IMG/VR virus record: IMGVR_UViG_3300037247_001314
Coordinates: 42,805-106,804 of that record
DNA length: 64,000 nucleotides
Strand: one strand, 5' to 3'
Source: a virus
This document shows positions 32,041 to 41,033 of this stretch, in pieces. Position numbers and translations under genes: made by a program. The stretch's first letter is position 1, and the number at the start of each line of letters is the position of its first letter. Under the pieces are notes generated by a model that saw nothing but the letters and a program-made list of their open reading frames with translations, ran no database searches and was not told the DNA's origin.

Positions 32041-33012
32041 CTACTGAGGCATCGCTGGCGGAGGGTATCCAGGAGCGGGAGCCATGGGTGGTTGCTGCAT
32101 GGGCTGCGGCATCCCGGGCTGCTGTTGAGGCATGGGTTGGGGCGCCATTCCTGGCTGCGGAACCATTCCAGGTTGGGGAGGCATTCCCGGCTGAGGCGGC
32201 ATACCCGGTTGAGGAGGCATGCCAGGCTGAGGAACCATGCCCGGTTGCGGCGCCATGGGCGGCTGTGGGTAGCCAGGAGCGGCTGGCACAGGACCTGGAA
32301 CCCCAGGCGCGGGAGCGCCCGGCATTGGCGGCGCAGGATAACCTGCAGCCTGCGGAGGAGCCCCGGGTTGGGGTTGCCCCTGTGGGACAGGAGCAGCGGG
32401 GGCAGCTGCTACTGCGGGCTGCCCTCCCTGCATAGCGAGCAGCTGGTTGATTCCGTCACGAATCTCCGTGAGCAGCTGGAGGGCTTGGGCTTCCATTTCT
32501 TTCTCCGTCCACCAGGGTACTTCCTCATCGCTGAGCAGTGCCGTGGCTTCTTCTTCTGTTGGGGGTTCAGTCTCGACGACAGATGCGTCGGCGAGCTCCT
32601 GGTGAACCGGAGCACCCGGTTCGGGAGGTGGTGGTGGCGGTGCTGTTGTCTGGACAGCGGGCTGCTCTGACTGGCAACACCAGTTGCCGGTCGCGTCACG
32701 CGTCGCCGCAAACATGCCCGTGCCTGTGCGCGAGATGAGACCGTCGGCTTCCAACTTTTCGAGGACCTTGGCCGCGTCCACTTGGATCGCACTAACGAGT
32801 TCCTCCGCCTCGCCTAGAGTAATGCCGGTGTGCGCACGCGTGGAACACACAACCGAGAGGATGGAGCTCTTAGCTTGGCCCAACGGAGTTAGTCGCTCGT
32901 CGACAGGCTCCGCAGGGGCCTTCTTAGCTGTGGCCTTTTTCTTTTGGGTACCGGTCTTCTTTGCTCCCGCTTTCTTGGCGGTAGCCTTCTTTTTAGTGCT
33001 GCGAGTAGCCAT
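32041..33012 (-). CDS. H1-like/winged-helix protein with PQPGM repeat tail
   Basis: 323 residues in three parts: a Lys/Ala-rich N-terminus ([20 protein letters not shown]), a winged-helix-like core ([20 protein letters not shown] then [11 protein letters not shown]), and from about residue 200 a low-complexity tail with repeated PQPGM units. A short helical segment ([20 protein letters not shown]) may oligomerise it. Likely nucleic-acid-binding with a disordered tail. Promoter element class II and TAGGAGG precede the ATG. Confidence 0.65.
   Translation of the reverse strand: MATRSTKKKATAKKAGAKKTGTQKKKATAKKAPAEPVDERLTPLGQAKSSILSVVCSTRAHTGITLGEAEELVSAIQVDAAKVLEKLEADGLISRTGTGMFAATRDATGNWCCQSEQPAVQTTAPPPPPPEPGAPVHQELADASVVETEPPTEEEATALLSDEEVPWWTEKEMEAQALQLLTEIRDGINQLLAMQGGQPAVAAAPAAPVPQGQPQPGAPPQAAGYPAPPMPGAPAPGVPGPVPAAPGYPQPPMAPQPGMVPQPGMPPQPGMPPQPGMPPQPGMVPQPGMAPQPMPQQQPGMPQPMQQPPMAPAPGYPPPAMPQ
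32050..32330 (-). repeat. Tandem 15-nt coding repeats (PQPGM units)
   Basis: The 3' part of the gene is built of degenerate units encoding [10 protein letters not shown], ten or so copies, read on the plus strand as variants of GCATxCCxGGCTGxGG. These arise within a coding frame and are not a CRISPR or origin array. Confidence 0.7.
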
Positions 33013-33027
33013 TCGAGCCTCCTACCT

Positions 33028-33057
33028 TAGACAACACTGGAGTTGTCTGGAGTGCAA
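33028..33057 (-). promoter_or_regulatory. Class II promoter element, copy 2
   Basis: TTGCAC (33052-33057), 18 nt, TGTCTA (33028-33033), then TAGGAGG and the ATG at 33012. Contains CTGGAG-N4-CTGGAG on the plus strand. It begins directly after the terminator at 33059-33093, which is the position expected of a promoter. Confidence 0.6.
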
Positions 33058-33058
33058 C

Positions 33059-33093
33059 AAAAAAAGGACACCAAACTAACGGTGTCCTTTTTT
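33059..33093 (-). terminator. Bidirectional rho-independent terminator
   Basis: Perfect stem AAAAAAGGACACC / GGTGTCCTTTTTT around an 8-nt loop, with T-runs on both strands. Ends the 33111..33506 transcript immediately before the next promoter. Confidence 0.9.
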
Positions 33094-33110
33094 CTTGGGT
33101 TTTCTGGGAT

Positions 33111-33506
33111 TCAGACGTCCAGGTCTTCGGCCGCATCTTCGTCGTATTCCGACAAAGGTTCCACTTCAACCGCCGGGGGAGGGGCGGGCTTGACCATCAC
33201 CTCAGCCGCCCAGCTCGCGAGCATCGCGGCCGTGTCGTGGGTAATCACCGCGATAGCGTATTGTTTGCCCTGGAAGCGTTCTAGGATGAGTAGACCGATC
33301 TGCTCGCTGACCTTGTCCTTAGCGTGGCCATTATCGAGAAGCGCTACCCGGAGCGCCATATCGATGCCTTCAGGATTTTTGCACTTGGCGACAACCAGAT
33401 TCGCGTCGTCTTTGTGCGGTTGCATGCGCAGCGTCGGGAACCCCGCAAACTGCATATAGACCCGAGAAGGCTTGAGAGTCGGAACTGTGATTTCTTCTTC
33501 GTCCAT
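33111..33506 (-). CDS. Hypothetical acidic protein
   Basis: 131 residues, between its own class I promoter and a strong terminator, hence a monocistronic unit and probably made in quantity. Body: VYMQFAGFPTLRMQPHKDDA and QIGLLILERFQGKQYAIAVI; then a Pro-rich hinge and very acidic end (EPLSEYDEDAAEDLDV). The acidic tail recalls ssDNA-binding or DNA-mimic proteins but no diagnostic motif is present. Confidence 0.6.
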   Translation of the reverse strand: MDEEEITVPTLKPSRVYMQFAGFPTLRMQPHKDDANLVVAKCKNPEGIDMALRVALLDNGHAKDKVSEQIGLLILERFQGKQYAIAVITHDTAAMLASWAAEVMVKPAPPPAVEVEPLSEYDEDAAEDLDV

Positions 33507-33547
33507 GGTGTTCTCCCTTGTCGCTCTTATGTGAGCGGGTTGGGCCC

Positions 33548-33588
33548 AGCATAGTTGTCGGGCATATTGCCGTCAAGTGTTTTGTCTG
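33548..33588 (-). promoter_or_regulatory. Class I promoter of the 33506 gene
   Basis: TTGACG (33571-33576), 17-nt spacer with GGCAATATGCCC, TATGCT (33548-33553); upstream AGACAAAACAC is a degenerate form of the AGACAAATGTCT half. Confidence 0.75.
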
Positions 33589-33591
33589 GTT

Positions 33592-34383
33592 TTATTCGGT
33601 TTCCAAACTCATCTCGGGATCGAACTCGACCGGAGACAGGCAGCTCTCAGAGTCTTCGTCGTAGTAGCGGCGTGCTTCCATATCCTCAAACTCGACGTCG
33701 CTGTTGTCGTCGTCGAGAAATGCGTACGAAGACATCACCTCAAATGGAAATAGCGGACCGGGGTCGTGCTTGCGGTTAGGGGAAATATCGCTGTGCCTCA
33801 ACACTCGGTCAGCGTCGAGCTCTGGGCAGAGCCCAGCGAGGACCTGCAACACCTGCATGTTGGAGCTACGCAACGCAGTCGGAAACGGCTCCCACCAGCG
33901 TTCTACACCGTCGTGCCCGACAGCTAGCTGAGGTCGCAGTAATTTCTTGGGGTACCGTCTACCCTTCGACCACTTCTTAGTGACCGGGTTCTTCCTCGGA
34001 ACATAGAAGTCTGTCCCGTCTTTGATGAGCCAGCCGTAGTTGCTGTTTTCAATGCCGACGGTGAACTCGTTTATCTCAACGTGGGCGTCAATACCTGACC
34101 ACCGCCCTCGATTGCGCCCGCCCGCGTGCAAACAAACGGAGTCAAACGGAGCCTGCTGGAGGACGTGGCCGTCTCGACAGACGGTGAGGTGCGCGTAATA
34201 TTTTGGGGGAGGCACCACCTTGCCCTTCACCCGGGTGAGGCCGGCAACCCATCGCGCGAGCGCGCGACCGGAACCACCAGCAGTGTAGTGCTGCACGACG
34301 CCAGAAATCGGGAGGCTGCGATGCTCGCGGTGAATCCGTGCAGCCTGGAGCCACTCCCAATCAGTGTGTGCTGCTTTCCCCAT
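33592..34383 (-). CDS. N-acetylmuramoyl-L-alanine amidase, endolysin
   Basis: 263 residues. Amidase_2/PGRP fold: zinc ligands H32 (VVQHYTAG), H197 (LRHSDISPNRK) and D207 (KHDPG), with Y62/Y63 and K205 as catalytic candidates. AHLTVCRDGHVLQQAPFDSV and EINEFTVGIENSN fit the core strands. Cleaves the MurNAc-L-Ala bond of peptidoglycan for lysis. The last ~45 residues are acidic (DDDNSDVEFEDMEARRYYDE) and not part of the fold. No signal peptide, so it needs a holin; the lysis-like membrane genes lie 22 kb away. Confidence 0.85.
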   Translation of the reverse strand: MGKAAHTDWEWLQAARIHREHRSLPISGVVQHYTAGGSGRALARWVAGLTRVKGKVVPPPKYYAHLTVCRDGHVLQQAPFDSVCLHAGGRNRGRWSGIDAHVEINEFTVGIENSNYGWLIKDGTDFYVPRKNPVTKKWSKGRRYPKKLLRPQLAVGHDGVERWWEPFPTALRSSNMQVLQVLAGLCPELDADRVLRHSDISPNRKHDPGPLFPFEVMSSYAFLDDDNSDVEFEDMEARRYYDEDSESCLSPVEFDPEMSLETE

Positions 34384-34386
34384 AGC

Positions 34387-35484
34387 TCAACCCTCCACTT
34401 GAATGAGAGGCCACACAGCCTCGACGAAACGATCGCCCTCCAAACGAAGAGGGTCCGTCGGCGTGGAATAGCACAGCGTAATGGTGTCATCCGTCATATT
34501 GTGCAACGCCTCCCAAAGGAGCTTACCTCTGTAACGCGTAACGACAAGCGGGCCTGTTGCGTCGAAAGGGAGCGACTGCGCGTACTTCACCTCGCCGTCG
34601 GCCTCGATGCCTTGGATGCTAATCAACCCTTCCCCAAAGCGGAGTTCTACCTGCTGAGACATCACCGAGTTCTGCGCGTGCTTCACCGCCTCCTTAAAAT
34701 GAACACGGTCAACGGTAGCGCGCAGCCCGAGGTGGGCGTCTGGAAGCATCGCCGAGAGATTGAAATATTCTTCAACGTCCAGACACCTCGCGAAGCGGAG
34801 CTCGTCATTGACCCAGAAAAACGCGTGGTCTTCCTGCCAGCCCACCGCCATACCCAGCGGCGCCTTCTTTTTGAGAGGCCACTGGTCGAATAACTTCGCG
34901 GGCACCAGCCTGGATTCGTGCGTGAGCGCCAGCGACGTGCGAGCTATGCGGTTCTGGTCGGTAGCCTCAGTCCACTTCGGATGGAAGTGCACCCCCATGA
35001 GCGCAGGCCTTTCACGGCCGTCTTTAGTGTCCTTCTGCGCAGCGTGAAGAACGCATTTGATGTGGGGCCAACCATCGAAACGATGGAGTTCTGTAGGAAA
35101 ACCGGGGAACGGGGGAAACTCCGAGCCGTCCTGGCAAGGGATTACAAACTTGTGGCCAGACTGCAAATCAATGCGGGCGGTCTGGACGCCGGTGACCTCG
35201 ACGGTGAACTTGATGCCCTGTTTCGTCCCCTTGAACGCAGTGACCACAGCTGCAGCCTGCATCGTAAGATCCGGCACGGGGTCTATGGGGTCGACGACGA
35301 TGAAGACGCCGATGCTCCCATCTGTGGCCGTCACGTAGCCGGGGAAAGCCGGCCACCAGGCACCGCCCTCGTCCTGTGTTAGGTCGACCGGAGGCACGCA
35401 ACGTATGCAGTTGAGCGCCCGGCCAGCAGGGTCCTTCGCCGCAAACTTCGCGGCACGAAGTAAAGCATCACGTAATCGCATCAT
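34387..35484 (-). CDS. DnaN-like sliding clamp
   Basis: About 365 residues, the length of a beta clamp. The C-terminus follows the clamp pattern: EALHNMTDDTITLCYSTPTD then PLRLEGDRFVEAVWPL, like the ...PLxIxxxxxxYLIMPM end of DnaN. FNLSAMLPDAHLGLRATVDR and VHFKEAVKHAQNSV fit the domain III helices. Would tether the phage polymerase. I use ATG 35484; ATG 35481 has better ribosome-site spacing to GGGAGG. Confidence 0.65.
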   Translation of the reverse strand: MMRLRDALLRAAKFAAKDPAGRALNCIRCVPPVDLTQDEGGAWWPAFPGYVTATDGSIGVFIVVDPIDPVPDLTMQAAAVVTAFKGTKQGIKFTVEVTGVQTARIDLQSGHKFVIPCQDGSEFPPFPGFPTELHRFDGWPHIKCVLHAAQKDTKDGRERPALMGVHFHPKWTEATDQNRIARTSLALTHESRLVPAKLFDQWPLKKKAPLGMAVGWQEDHAFFWVNDELRFARCLDVEEYFNLSAMLPDAHLGLRATVDRVHFKEAVKHAQNSVMSQQVELRFGEGLISIQGIEADGEVKYAQSLPFDATGPLVVTRYRGKLLWEALHNMTDDTITLCYSTPTDPLRLEGDRFVEAVWPLIQVEG

Positions 35485-36268
35485 CGCCTCCCAAGGTTTT
35501 CGCTCGTCGTTGTTTAAGGATCGCCAGCGCGGCAGAGCGCACCTCGTCCGTGGAGAGTTTTGGTTTCTCCAACCCAACAGGCCCGCCGAGGGTCCCCATA
35601 GCGTGACCTGCGGCGGCGCCCGCGCCGTAACCCGGTGTGGCCGTGACCTGCAGAATAGCCTCAGCCATCTCCTCGCGGACTTTCACGAGTTTGAGCAGCG
35701 CGTCGACAGCCTTGTCCCCAGACACACCAAGAAACGGATCGAAATGCTGGTGACGAGTCATACCGCAAACCGCGCACACCTCGACGACAGTGTCACGCCG
35801 ACCCGGAAGGTTGACAATATCGCCAGGTTCCCAATCGTGGTCGAGGGGAATGAGCCGCCTGAAAAGATGGGCCTGGATTTTCTCCATCTGCTCGATGATC
35901 GCTATCTTTCCCTTGATGAGCTTGTTGCCAAGTTTTGTCTCTATCTGGATGCGCCATCGGTCGAGGAGTTCACGACGACGTGGCCCCCAGTTGTCCTTGA
36001 CGCTCCACTTCTCGAACGTCGACAACGGGATTGATTGGAACAACGGATCCTTGTTGAGTTCCGCAACTGAAATCCCATTAAGGTCGGTCGTATACTGCAG
36101 TCCCGCCGTGTATTGCAGAAAACGGCGACTAGCATCCGAGCCCTCAGGCACGTCGACATAAACCACTTCGGGGGCAAGAATGCGCACTGCTCGCTTTTTC
36201 TTTTTCGCGGGCGCTTTGCGTCTGGCCACCGCTTTCTTTCTTGTAGGAGCTTTCCTCTTCGACGCCAT
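35468..36268 (-). CDS. Possible terminase small subunit, KKKKRAV tag
   Basis: 266 residues. The first ~30 are an H1-like basic tail ending KKKKRAVRILAPEVV, the recurring tag. ISVAELNKDPLFQSIPLSTF followed by EKWSVKDNWGPRRRELLDRW resembles the HTH and following helix of phage terminase small subunits (xxSTLxxWxxxDGWxxRR). A CAVCGMTRHQHF segment is also seen. DNA-binding is likely; terminase role is a guess because no large subunit is in the window. Confidence 0.5.
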   Translation of the reverse strand: MASKRKAPTRKKAVARRKAPAKKKKRAVRILAPEVVYVDVPEGSDASRRFLQYTAGLQYTTDLNGISVAELNKDPLFQSIPLSTFEKWSVKDNWGPRRRELLDRWRIQIETKLGNKLIKGKIAIIEQMEKIQAHLFRRLIPLDHDWEPGDIVNLPGRRDTVVEVCAVCGMTRHQHFDPFLGVSGDKAVDALLKLVKVREEMAEAILQVTATPGYGAGAAAGHAMGTLGGPVGLEKPKLSTDEVRSAALAILKQRRAKTLGGDDAIT

Positions 36269-36567
36269 CAGATGCAGCCTGCCCCTTCACAACGCTTGCG
36301 ATACTCGCGCAGGGCAATGCCGATTAGCTGGCCGACATGCTCTTTGATCCAGAAGTGCGACTCCTTGAAGAACTTGCCGCGCTTCTGGTCGTCCTCAAGA
36401 TCGTCTGGAACATGGAAGATGACTTCGGGAACGAGATTGCCGCCCTTGTTAGGAACGAGCTTGAGCTCCACCCATTTGAGTTCGAGTCCGAGGGATACCG
36501 CGACGCGCATGCGGCACGCGCTCAACGTTTCGAAGCGGATGGAGTCTTGGTTAAGAAGGATAATCAT
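36268..36567 (-). CDS. Hypothetical protein
   Basis: Ninety-nine residues with beta strands (LELKWVELKLVPNKGGNLVP) and a helical end (HVGQLIGIALREYRKRC). The downstream ATG overlaps this gene's stop. Unknown. Confidence 0.5.
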   Translation of the reverse strand: MIILLNQDSIRFETLSACRMRVAVSLGLELKWVELKLVPNKGGNLVPEVIFHVPDDLEDDQKRGKFFKESHFWIKEHVGQLIGIALREYRKRCEGAGCI

Positions 36568-36576
36568 AATACTCTC

Positions 36577-36840
36577 CTAAATGAGTTGGGGCACACCGTC
36601 GCCGGTGCGATAGGTCCAACCCTCAACTTTCCAGGTACGGTAAACGACCTCCATATGGATGCCATACTCACCCTCGGGCGTCGGGATTTCGCGCGTCCTA
36701 ACCTTGCCCTTCTCATCGACATCCACAGTACACACCTCGTGCGTGCTGTCATCCAGCCAGATACAGCGTGGGACCTCGTCGCCGTTGCGGTCGTAGACCT
36801 TCGTCGTGCAAAAGTCCGGATGCTCGCTATCGATTCGCAT
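36577..36840 (-). CDS. Small beta-rich hypothetical protein
   Basis: Eighty-seven residues from ATG 36840 (14-nt overlap with the HNH gene). KVYDRNGDEVPRCIWLDDST and YGIHMEVVYRTWKVEGW suggest a small beta barrel. Unknown. Confidence 0.5.
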   Translation of the reverse strand: MRIDSEHPDFCTTKVYDRNGDEVPRCIWLDDSTHEVCTVDVDEKGKVRTREIPTPEGEYGIHMEVVYRTWKVEGWTYRTGDGVPQLI

Positions 36841-37246
36841 TCTTCTCGTTTCGCTTGCGCTGGGTCTGGACATCTCGCTCAGTCGCGGTCTTCTTGTCGG
36901 AGCATGCGCGGCACATCACCTGAAGGTTAGCGAGTTCGCAGAACATCGACGCGACGACGAGGTCCCACGACACGAAGCCGACAGCAGGGTCAATGATGGG
37001 AACGATGTGGTCGACGATGACATTGTTGATTCGCTTCTTCTTGGACTTGTGTCCCGGTGGGGTAGGGATCGACGACGTCACCACCTTGTTGCATGTAGAG
37101 CAGAGGTACATTCCTCGGCTCACCTTGGCGTTGCGCTTAGCCTGTTGAATCGGTGCCCACTTCATTGACGCCTGCCTCAACGCGCTCTTGATAAAACTCC
37201 TGTAGCGCGCCTCTGTCCAGACGTTGCCGCACCTCGTGAGCGGCAC
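36827..37246 (-). CDS. HNH endonuclease-like protein
   Basis: 139 residues from GTG 37246. YLCSTCNKVVTSS, then NNVIVDHIVPIIDPAVGFVS W and CELANLQVMCRACSDKKTA form an HNH domain: two CxxC zinc pairs, the DH of strand one, N and a final K/H position. This shape is common in phages as freestanding HNH proteins used in packaging or homing. The frame stays open upstream to 37543 but that stretch overlaps the preceding gene by 270 nt and is compositionally shadow-like. Confidence 0.75.
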   Translation of the reverse strand: MPLTRCGNVWTEARYRSFIKSALRQASMKWAPIQQAKRNAKVSRGMYLCSTCNKVVTSSIPTPPGHKSKKKRINNVIVDHIVPIIDPAVGFVSWDLVVASMFCELANLQVMCRACSDKKTATERDVQTQRKRNEKNANR

Positions 37247-37271
37247 TCCGCCCTTACTGAACGGGACATTG

Positions 37272-37901
37272 CTAGTCGTTCTCAGGCTGAGCGGGATCGG
37301 GGCCGGCGCTGGTGTCGATACGGGAAGCACCAACTGCAGCGGGGGTGCCGGGCTCGGTGACTTCCGCACTGTCCTCTTCCGCGAAGTCGCCGCTGATGTC
37401 CGGGAGTGCGCCCGCGAAAGGGTCGAGGCGAGGTGCAGCATCACCGCTCGCTTCTTCTTTCGCTTCAAGTTCGCGAACGGCTTCAGCGTTAGAGGTCTTG
37501 GCTCGGTTGACAAGGGCCGCAGCGAGCTTCTCGGGGTCGGCATTCTCTACTCCCTTGAACGTAGCCACGATTTCTTCCTCGCTGAGAGGACCCTCAACAC
37601 GGCAGAGTTTGAGATTATTTGTCATAACGATGACAGGCTTGCCCAGCGAGTCCATCACGCGCTGCTCGATACTGCGCGCCATGTCGTAGCTGCACGTAGG
37701 GGGCACGAGGACAACGAAACAATCTTCGAACGGGGTATCGATGATTTCGGCTTTCGGATGGTCCTGGATGAGGGTCTCCTTTATCGTCGGACCAATACCG
37801 TCCTGTTGGTCAGCTTGTACGACCTCCATCGGGACTACTCGCCAGAAAGTATTTTCCTTCGCGATGTGTCGGCGGGCGCGGCGTTTTGATGAACTGCTCA
37901 T
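37272..37901 (-). CDS. Hypothetical protein with long acidic tail
   Basis: 209 residues. Basic N-terminus (SSSSKRRARRHIAKENTFWR), a beta/alpha core (EDCFVVLVPPTCSYDMARSI) and from ~145 an acidic, Pro/Ala-rich tail. Start overlaps the SbcC-like gene by 4 nt (ATGA). Unknown. Confidence 0.55.
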   Translation of the reverse strand: MSSSSKRRARRHIAKENTFWRVVPMEVVQADQQDGIGPTIKETLIQDHPKAEIIDTPFEDCFVVLVPPTCSYDMARSIEQRVMDSLGKPVIVMTNNLKLCRVEGPLSEEEIVATFKGVENADPEKLAAALVNRAKTSNAEAVRELEAKEEASGDAAPRLDPFAGALPDISGDFAEEDSAEVTEPGTPAAVGASRIDTSAGPDPAQPEND

Positions 37902-39811
37902 TTCGAAGCCTCAAGGATTGTGGACTCGCCGTTGACCTTCTGGACGACGACAGTTTCGGCGAACGTCCCTTGGAACCGCGGGTCATGGTCAATAACAAAA
38001 ATGGAACTCTTCTCCGCAGCCAGTTGCTGCAGCATTTCGGCAACAGCCTCCTTGCCCGCTTGGTCCAGATGCTTGCCGAAGATTTCGTCCAGAAAGAGAA
38101 TGTCGTAGCTCTGCGCTGCCCGGTTGGCAACGAGCCTTGCTAGTCCAAAATCAACACCAGAGCCCACACGGGCCTTCTCCCCACCACACCAAGAGCGATA
38201 GTTGCGGTCCGTCTGGGAGTTGTCTGGATTATGACGAAACACTCGCACAGAAAACTTGTCGACGAGTTTTTCGGTTTTGCCCTTGCCCGTCTTGCTCTGC
38301 GTCTCGAAGCGCACCCAAATAGTGCCGCCCGTTAGAAGGCTCACCCAGCGGTTAGCCTCGTCGGTCATTTCCTGCAGGCGACTGTCGAGAATGTGGCTCT
38401 TGATTCCTCGGGGGCCAAACGCATCCACCCAAAACTTGTAGTAGGGCAGCTGCGAGTCCAGATGGGCGGCAGCCTGAGTAGCCGCGTTGAGCTCCGCCGA
38501 AGTTGTTTCCCACGTCTGGAGCCAAGCATTTACCCTCTCGTCGTAGGGGTTGGGTATCTGATTCGCCTCAGCCTGTTGTACCTGCAGCTGGAAACCTGCG
38601 AGCTCCTTTTGGACTTCGTCATGCCGCGCGACGAGTCGATTGTAGCGCTCGTTCTGTGGTGCGATGGACTGCACGTAGGCTTGGTGCTGCTGCGTCTGGA
38701 CCTGATGGTTTGCCGCCAAACTGTTGACCTGCGTCTGGAACATTTGAACTTGGTCGCGAGCTTGCGCGAGTTCGTGCGCTGCGTGATCCAGCATCCGCTG
38801 CGCATCCGCGTGGGCTTGTTCGGGTGGCGGACAGTCAGCTGTAACGGCTTGGCCGCACGTCGGACAAGTTCCAGACGCCGCAGCAGCGGCTGCTGCTGTC
38901 TTGAGCGAGGTTGCGTGCCCCTGAGCTTCCCCCTGCTTCTGGAAAGCGAGATTCACCGCGCCGGCCACGAGCTCCAAATCTGCGGCAACCTGCACGGCTT
39001 CAGGGGCCGCAAGCGGAGCCGAAGGTACTTGGGTGAAGGGGTTGGCCTGCATCTCAGTTGTAAGTGCCTGGAGCCCGTTAGCGTATTCATGGGCCTTGGT
39101 GCGAAGTGTTTCGAGCGCTTGCGCCTTTTGTCCTTCCCACTCGGCCGCAAGCGGGCGTGGGTCATTGTTGCGCAAGCTGTCGAGCGCGATTTGCTGGCCT
39201 CTGGCTTTCTCACCGGCAGCAAAGGCCTCATCCGCGACTTCAGCCGCGCGCGCCTTCGCGTGCACGAGCCATTCGTCGACGACAGCGAGTTCAGGGATAA
39301 TCTTTGAAAGCAGCGCTTTGCGCTGTGCGTCTGTAGCGTCGGCGAACTTCCATTCGTCAAACTGCGCGAACAGCACAGCGCTGTGAAATACCGAGCGGTC
39401 CATCCCGAGATAGTTATCCAGACGTCGTTGAGACTCAGCAACGTCGGGTGTGGTTTTCTCCTCGCCACCTACCCAAAAACGCACCCCGCTCTTCTCGCCC
39501 TTTACCTTTCGTCGGCGAATAATCTTGAGGACAACTCCATCGTCCAAGCGCACGCGCGTGGTAACCTCAGTACCCCTCTTAGCCTTCTCATTGATAATCG
39601 AATCTGCAACGTCGTCACGGGGCACTTCCCCAAACAAGCACCAGTCAAGCGCGTCTGGAATCATGCTCTTGCCCGCGGCGTTGCTATTCATGCGTGGGTC
39701 ATCGCGGTTGTCCCCGAGGATAAGACAAAGTCCCCGGTCAGCGAGGCGGAATGAATGCGTGCCGAAGAACGACCCGTAGTTGGTGAGCGTGATGTCGAGA
39801 AACTGACTCAT
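37898..39811 (-). CDS. SbcC/Rad50-like recombination ATPase (T4 gp46-type)
   Basis: 637 residues. Walker A NSNAAGKS (42-49), Q-loop region LFAQFDEWKF, zinc-hook CPTC (316-319) at the tip of two long coiled coils, ABC signature WCGGEKARVGSGVDFGLARL (541-560) and Walker B ILFLDEIF (571-578). Partner of the adjacent Mre11-like nuclease; together they resect DNA ends for recombination-dependent replication. Shorter than cellular SbcC, like phage gp46. Confidence 0.92.
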   Translation of the reverse strand: MSQFLDITLTNYGSFFGTHSFRLADRGLCLILGDNRDDPRMNSNAAGKSMIPDALDWCLFGEVPRDDVADSIINEKAKRGTEVTTRVRLDDGVVLKIIRRRKVKGEKSGVRFWVGGEEKTTPDVAESQRRLDNYLGMDRSVFHSAVLFAQFDEWKFADATDAQRKALLSKIIPELAVVDEWLVHAKARAAEVADEAFAAGEKARGQQIALDSLRNNDPRPLAAEWEGQKAQALETLRTKAHEYANGLQALTTEMQANPFTQVPSAPLAAPEAVQVAADLELVAGAVNLAFQKQGEAQGHATSLKTAAAAAAASGTCPTCGQAVTADCPPPEQAHADAQRMLDHAAHELAQARDQVQMFQTQVNSLAANHQVQTQQHQAYVQSIAPQNERYNRLVARHDEVQKELAGFQLQVQQAEANQIPNPYDERVNAWLQTWETTSAELNAATQAAAHLDSQLPYYKFWVDAFGPRGIKSHILDSRLQEMTDEANRWVSLLTGGTIWVRFETQSKTGKGKTEKLVDKFSVRVFRHNPDNSQTDRNYRSWCGGEKARVGSGVDFGLARLVANRAAQSYDILFLDEIFGKHLDQAGKEAVAEMLQQLAAEKSSIFVIDHDPRFQGTFAETVVVQKVNGESTILEASK

Positions 39812-40788
39812 GTGTCGGTGACCTCAGCAAACACGGCGAGCAGCTGAGTTACGTCGAGCTCGCCCCCATGTGTTTGCGCGTACGCCCGCGCGGTCTCGAC
39901 GGCGCCGGCAGCATTGCCAAGGCCGAGCCGATCGGCACCATAGGACTGGAGCGGTGGCGCGATGAAAACTTCGGCGCCCGTCAACTCCTGGACGCGCTTG
40001 GTTACCTCGACAGGGTCAAGCCCATCTTCCAAAACAATGTGAACTCGATCTCCCGGTGCCGCATCAGCAAGCTCGGGATTGGGGACATTGGCGCGCATAC
40101 GCACGCGATGGTGCCGACGGCCAGCGCGTATCGGCACATGCTCCCAGCCGTCATCATCCACCCAAATGAAACCCTTTTCTTGCCCAGCCTCATCAGCGCG
40201 CGTTTGCCACGGACTACCAACGTAAACGACGGGGCCAACCTCCTGGTGCCGATGCCAGTGCCCGGCGAACACGGTGTCGAAGGACGCAAAGACTTCTGGA
40301 GGCAAACCATCGAGCAACCCCGCGACGATGTGGTTGTTCATTATGGCGCCCTGCACACCGTGATGTAACCAGGCTGTGTTCGGCAGGTCATCCAGACGCG
40401 GATACTTCTGAATAAACTCGACGAGTTCCGTCGTATTCCGACGGTAGGGCAACCAAAGGCCGTGGTCATTCCAACAAGGGTCGGTCATCACGCTCACGTG
40501 GGAGCCAAACACCTCCAGCGCATGCCGCCCCACGATGTTGTCCTGGTCGTGGTTGCCAGGGAGGATGATGAGTTCGTCGAAAACCTGCACCGCTTCCTCA
40601 ATCCAATCGAGCAGCCTGTTCTGCAGCGCGATAGGAACGGTGTAGCGAAGGTCGTAGACGTCCCCGAGGAGCACACCTGTCTGGACTTCACACTCTTTGG
40701 CTTTCTCCAGAAAAAGCCGCAGCACTTCGAACACGGTGTCCTGTGTGTCCGGTTTGAGATGCAGGTCCGCCGTGATCAAGTAGCTCAC
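39808..40788 (-). CDS. SbcD/Mre11-like nuclease (T4 gp47-type)
   Basis: 326 residues. Metallophosphatase motifs: ADLHL (7-11), GDVYD (42-46), GNHD (78-81), WLHHG (about 149-153) and GHWHRHQ (about 186-192). 4-nt overlap with the Rad50-like gene downstream, the usual gp47-gp46 order. Mn-dependent nuclease subunit. Confidence 0.92.
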   Translation of the reverse strand: MSYLITADLHLKPDTQDTVFEVLRLFLEKAKECEVQTGVLLGDVYDLRYTVPIALQNRLLDWIEEAVQVFDELIILPGNHDQDNIVGRHALEVFGSHVSVMTDPCWNDHGLWLPYRRNTTELVEFIQKYPRLDDLPNTAWLHHGVQGAIMNNHIVAGLLDGLPPEVFASFDTVFAGHWHRHQEVGPVVYVGSPWQTRADEAGQEKGFIWVDDDGWEHVPIRAGRRHHRVRMRANVPNPELADAAPGDRVHIVLEDGLDPVEVTKRVQELTGAEVFIAPPLQSYGADRLGLGNAAGAVETARAYAQTHGGELDVTQLLAVFAEVTDT

Positions 40789-41033
40789 ATGTCGCTCCGC
40801 TTCTTGTCAGTGCGCACGTTGTCGACGCGCTGCTTTGAGCCGTCAGACATGATGGCCTGCATGCTGTACTTGGGCTTAGAGAAGTCACGAGGCTGAATGA
40901 GTTCCGGAGCGCCGGTGGGCCGCGTACCCTCCCCACACTCTTTGCAAACCTCGACGAGGGTATCCTTCTCGCTGTGCTTGCAGAGCACCTCTTGTGGATG
41001 CCCTTCTGCGCAGACAAATGTGTAAAGCGGCAT
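40785..41033 (-). CDS. FmdB-like zinc-ribbon protein
   Basis: Eighty-two residues. MPLYTFVCAEGH and VCKECGEGTRP match the MPxYxYxCxxCGxxxE / CPxCG ribbon of the FmdB-type regulatory domain, with one Cys replaced by His-like residues. Basic C-terminus. Co-translated with the SbcD-like gene. Confidence 0.6.
   Translation of the reverse strand: MPLYTFVCAEGHPQEVLCKHSEKDTLVEVCKECGEGTRPTGAPELIQPRDFSKPKYSMQAIMSDGSKQRVDNVRTDKKRSDM

Noticed and set aside
32050-32330. CRISPR-like or origin-like tandem array
   Set aside because: The repeats encode an in-frame PQPGM tail and have no spacer structure.
37247-37543. Upstream extension of the HNH gene containing KRKKKRAVMLHL
   Set aside because: It resembles the recurring tag, but overlaps the previous gene by 270 nt, is low-complexity and has no ribosome site; probably chance, so it is not counted among the tagged proteins.
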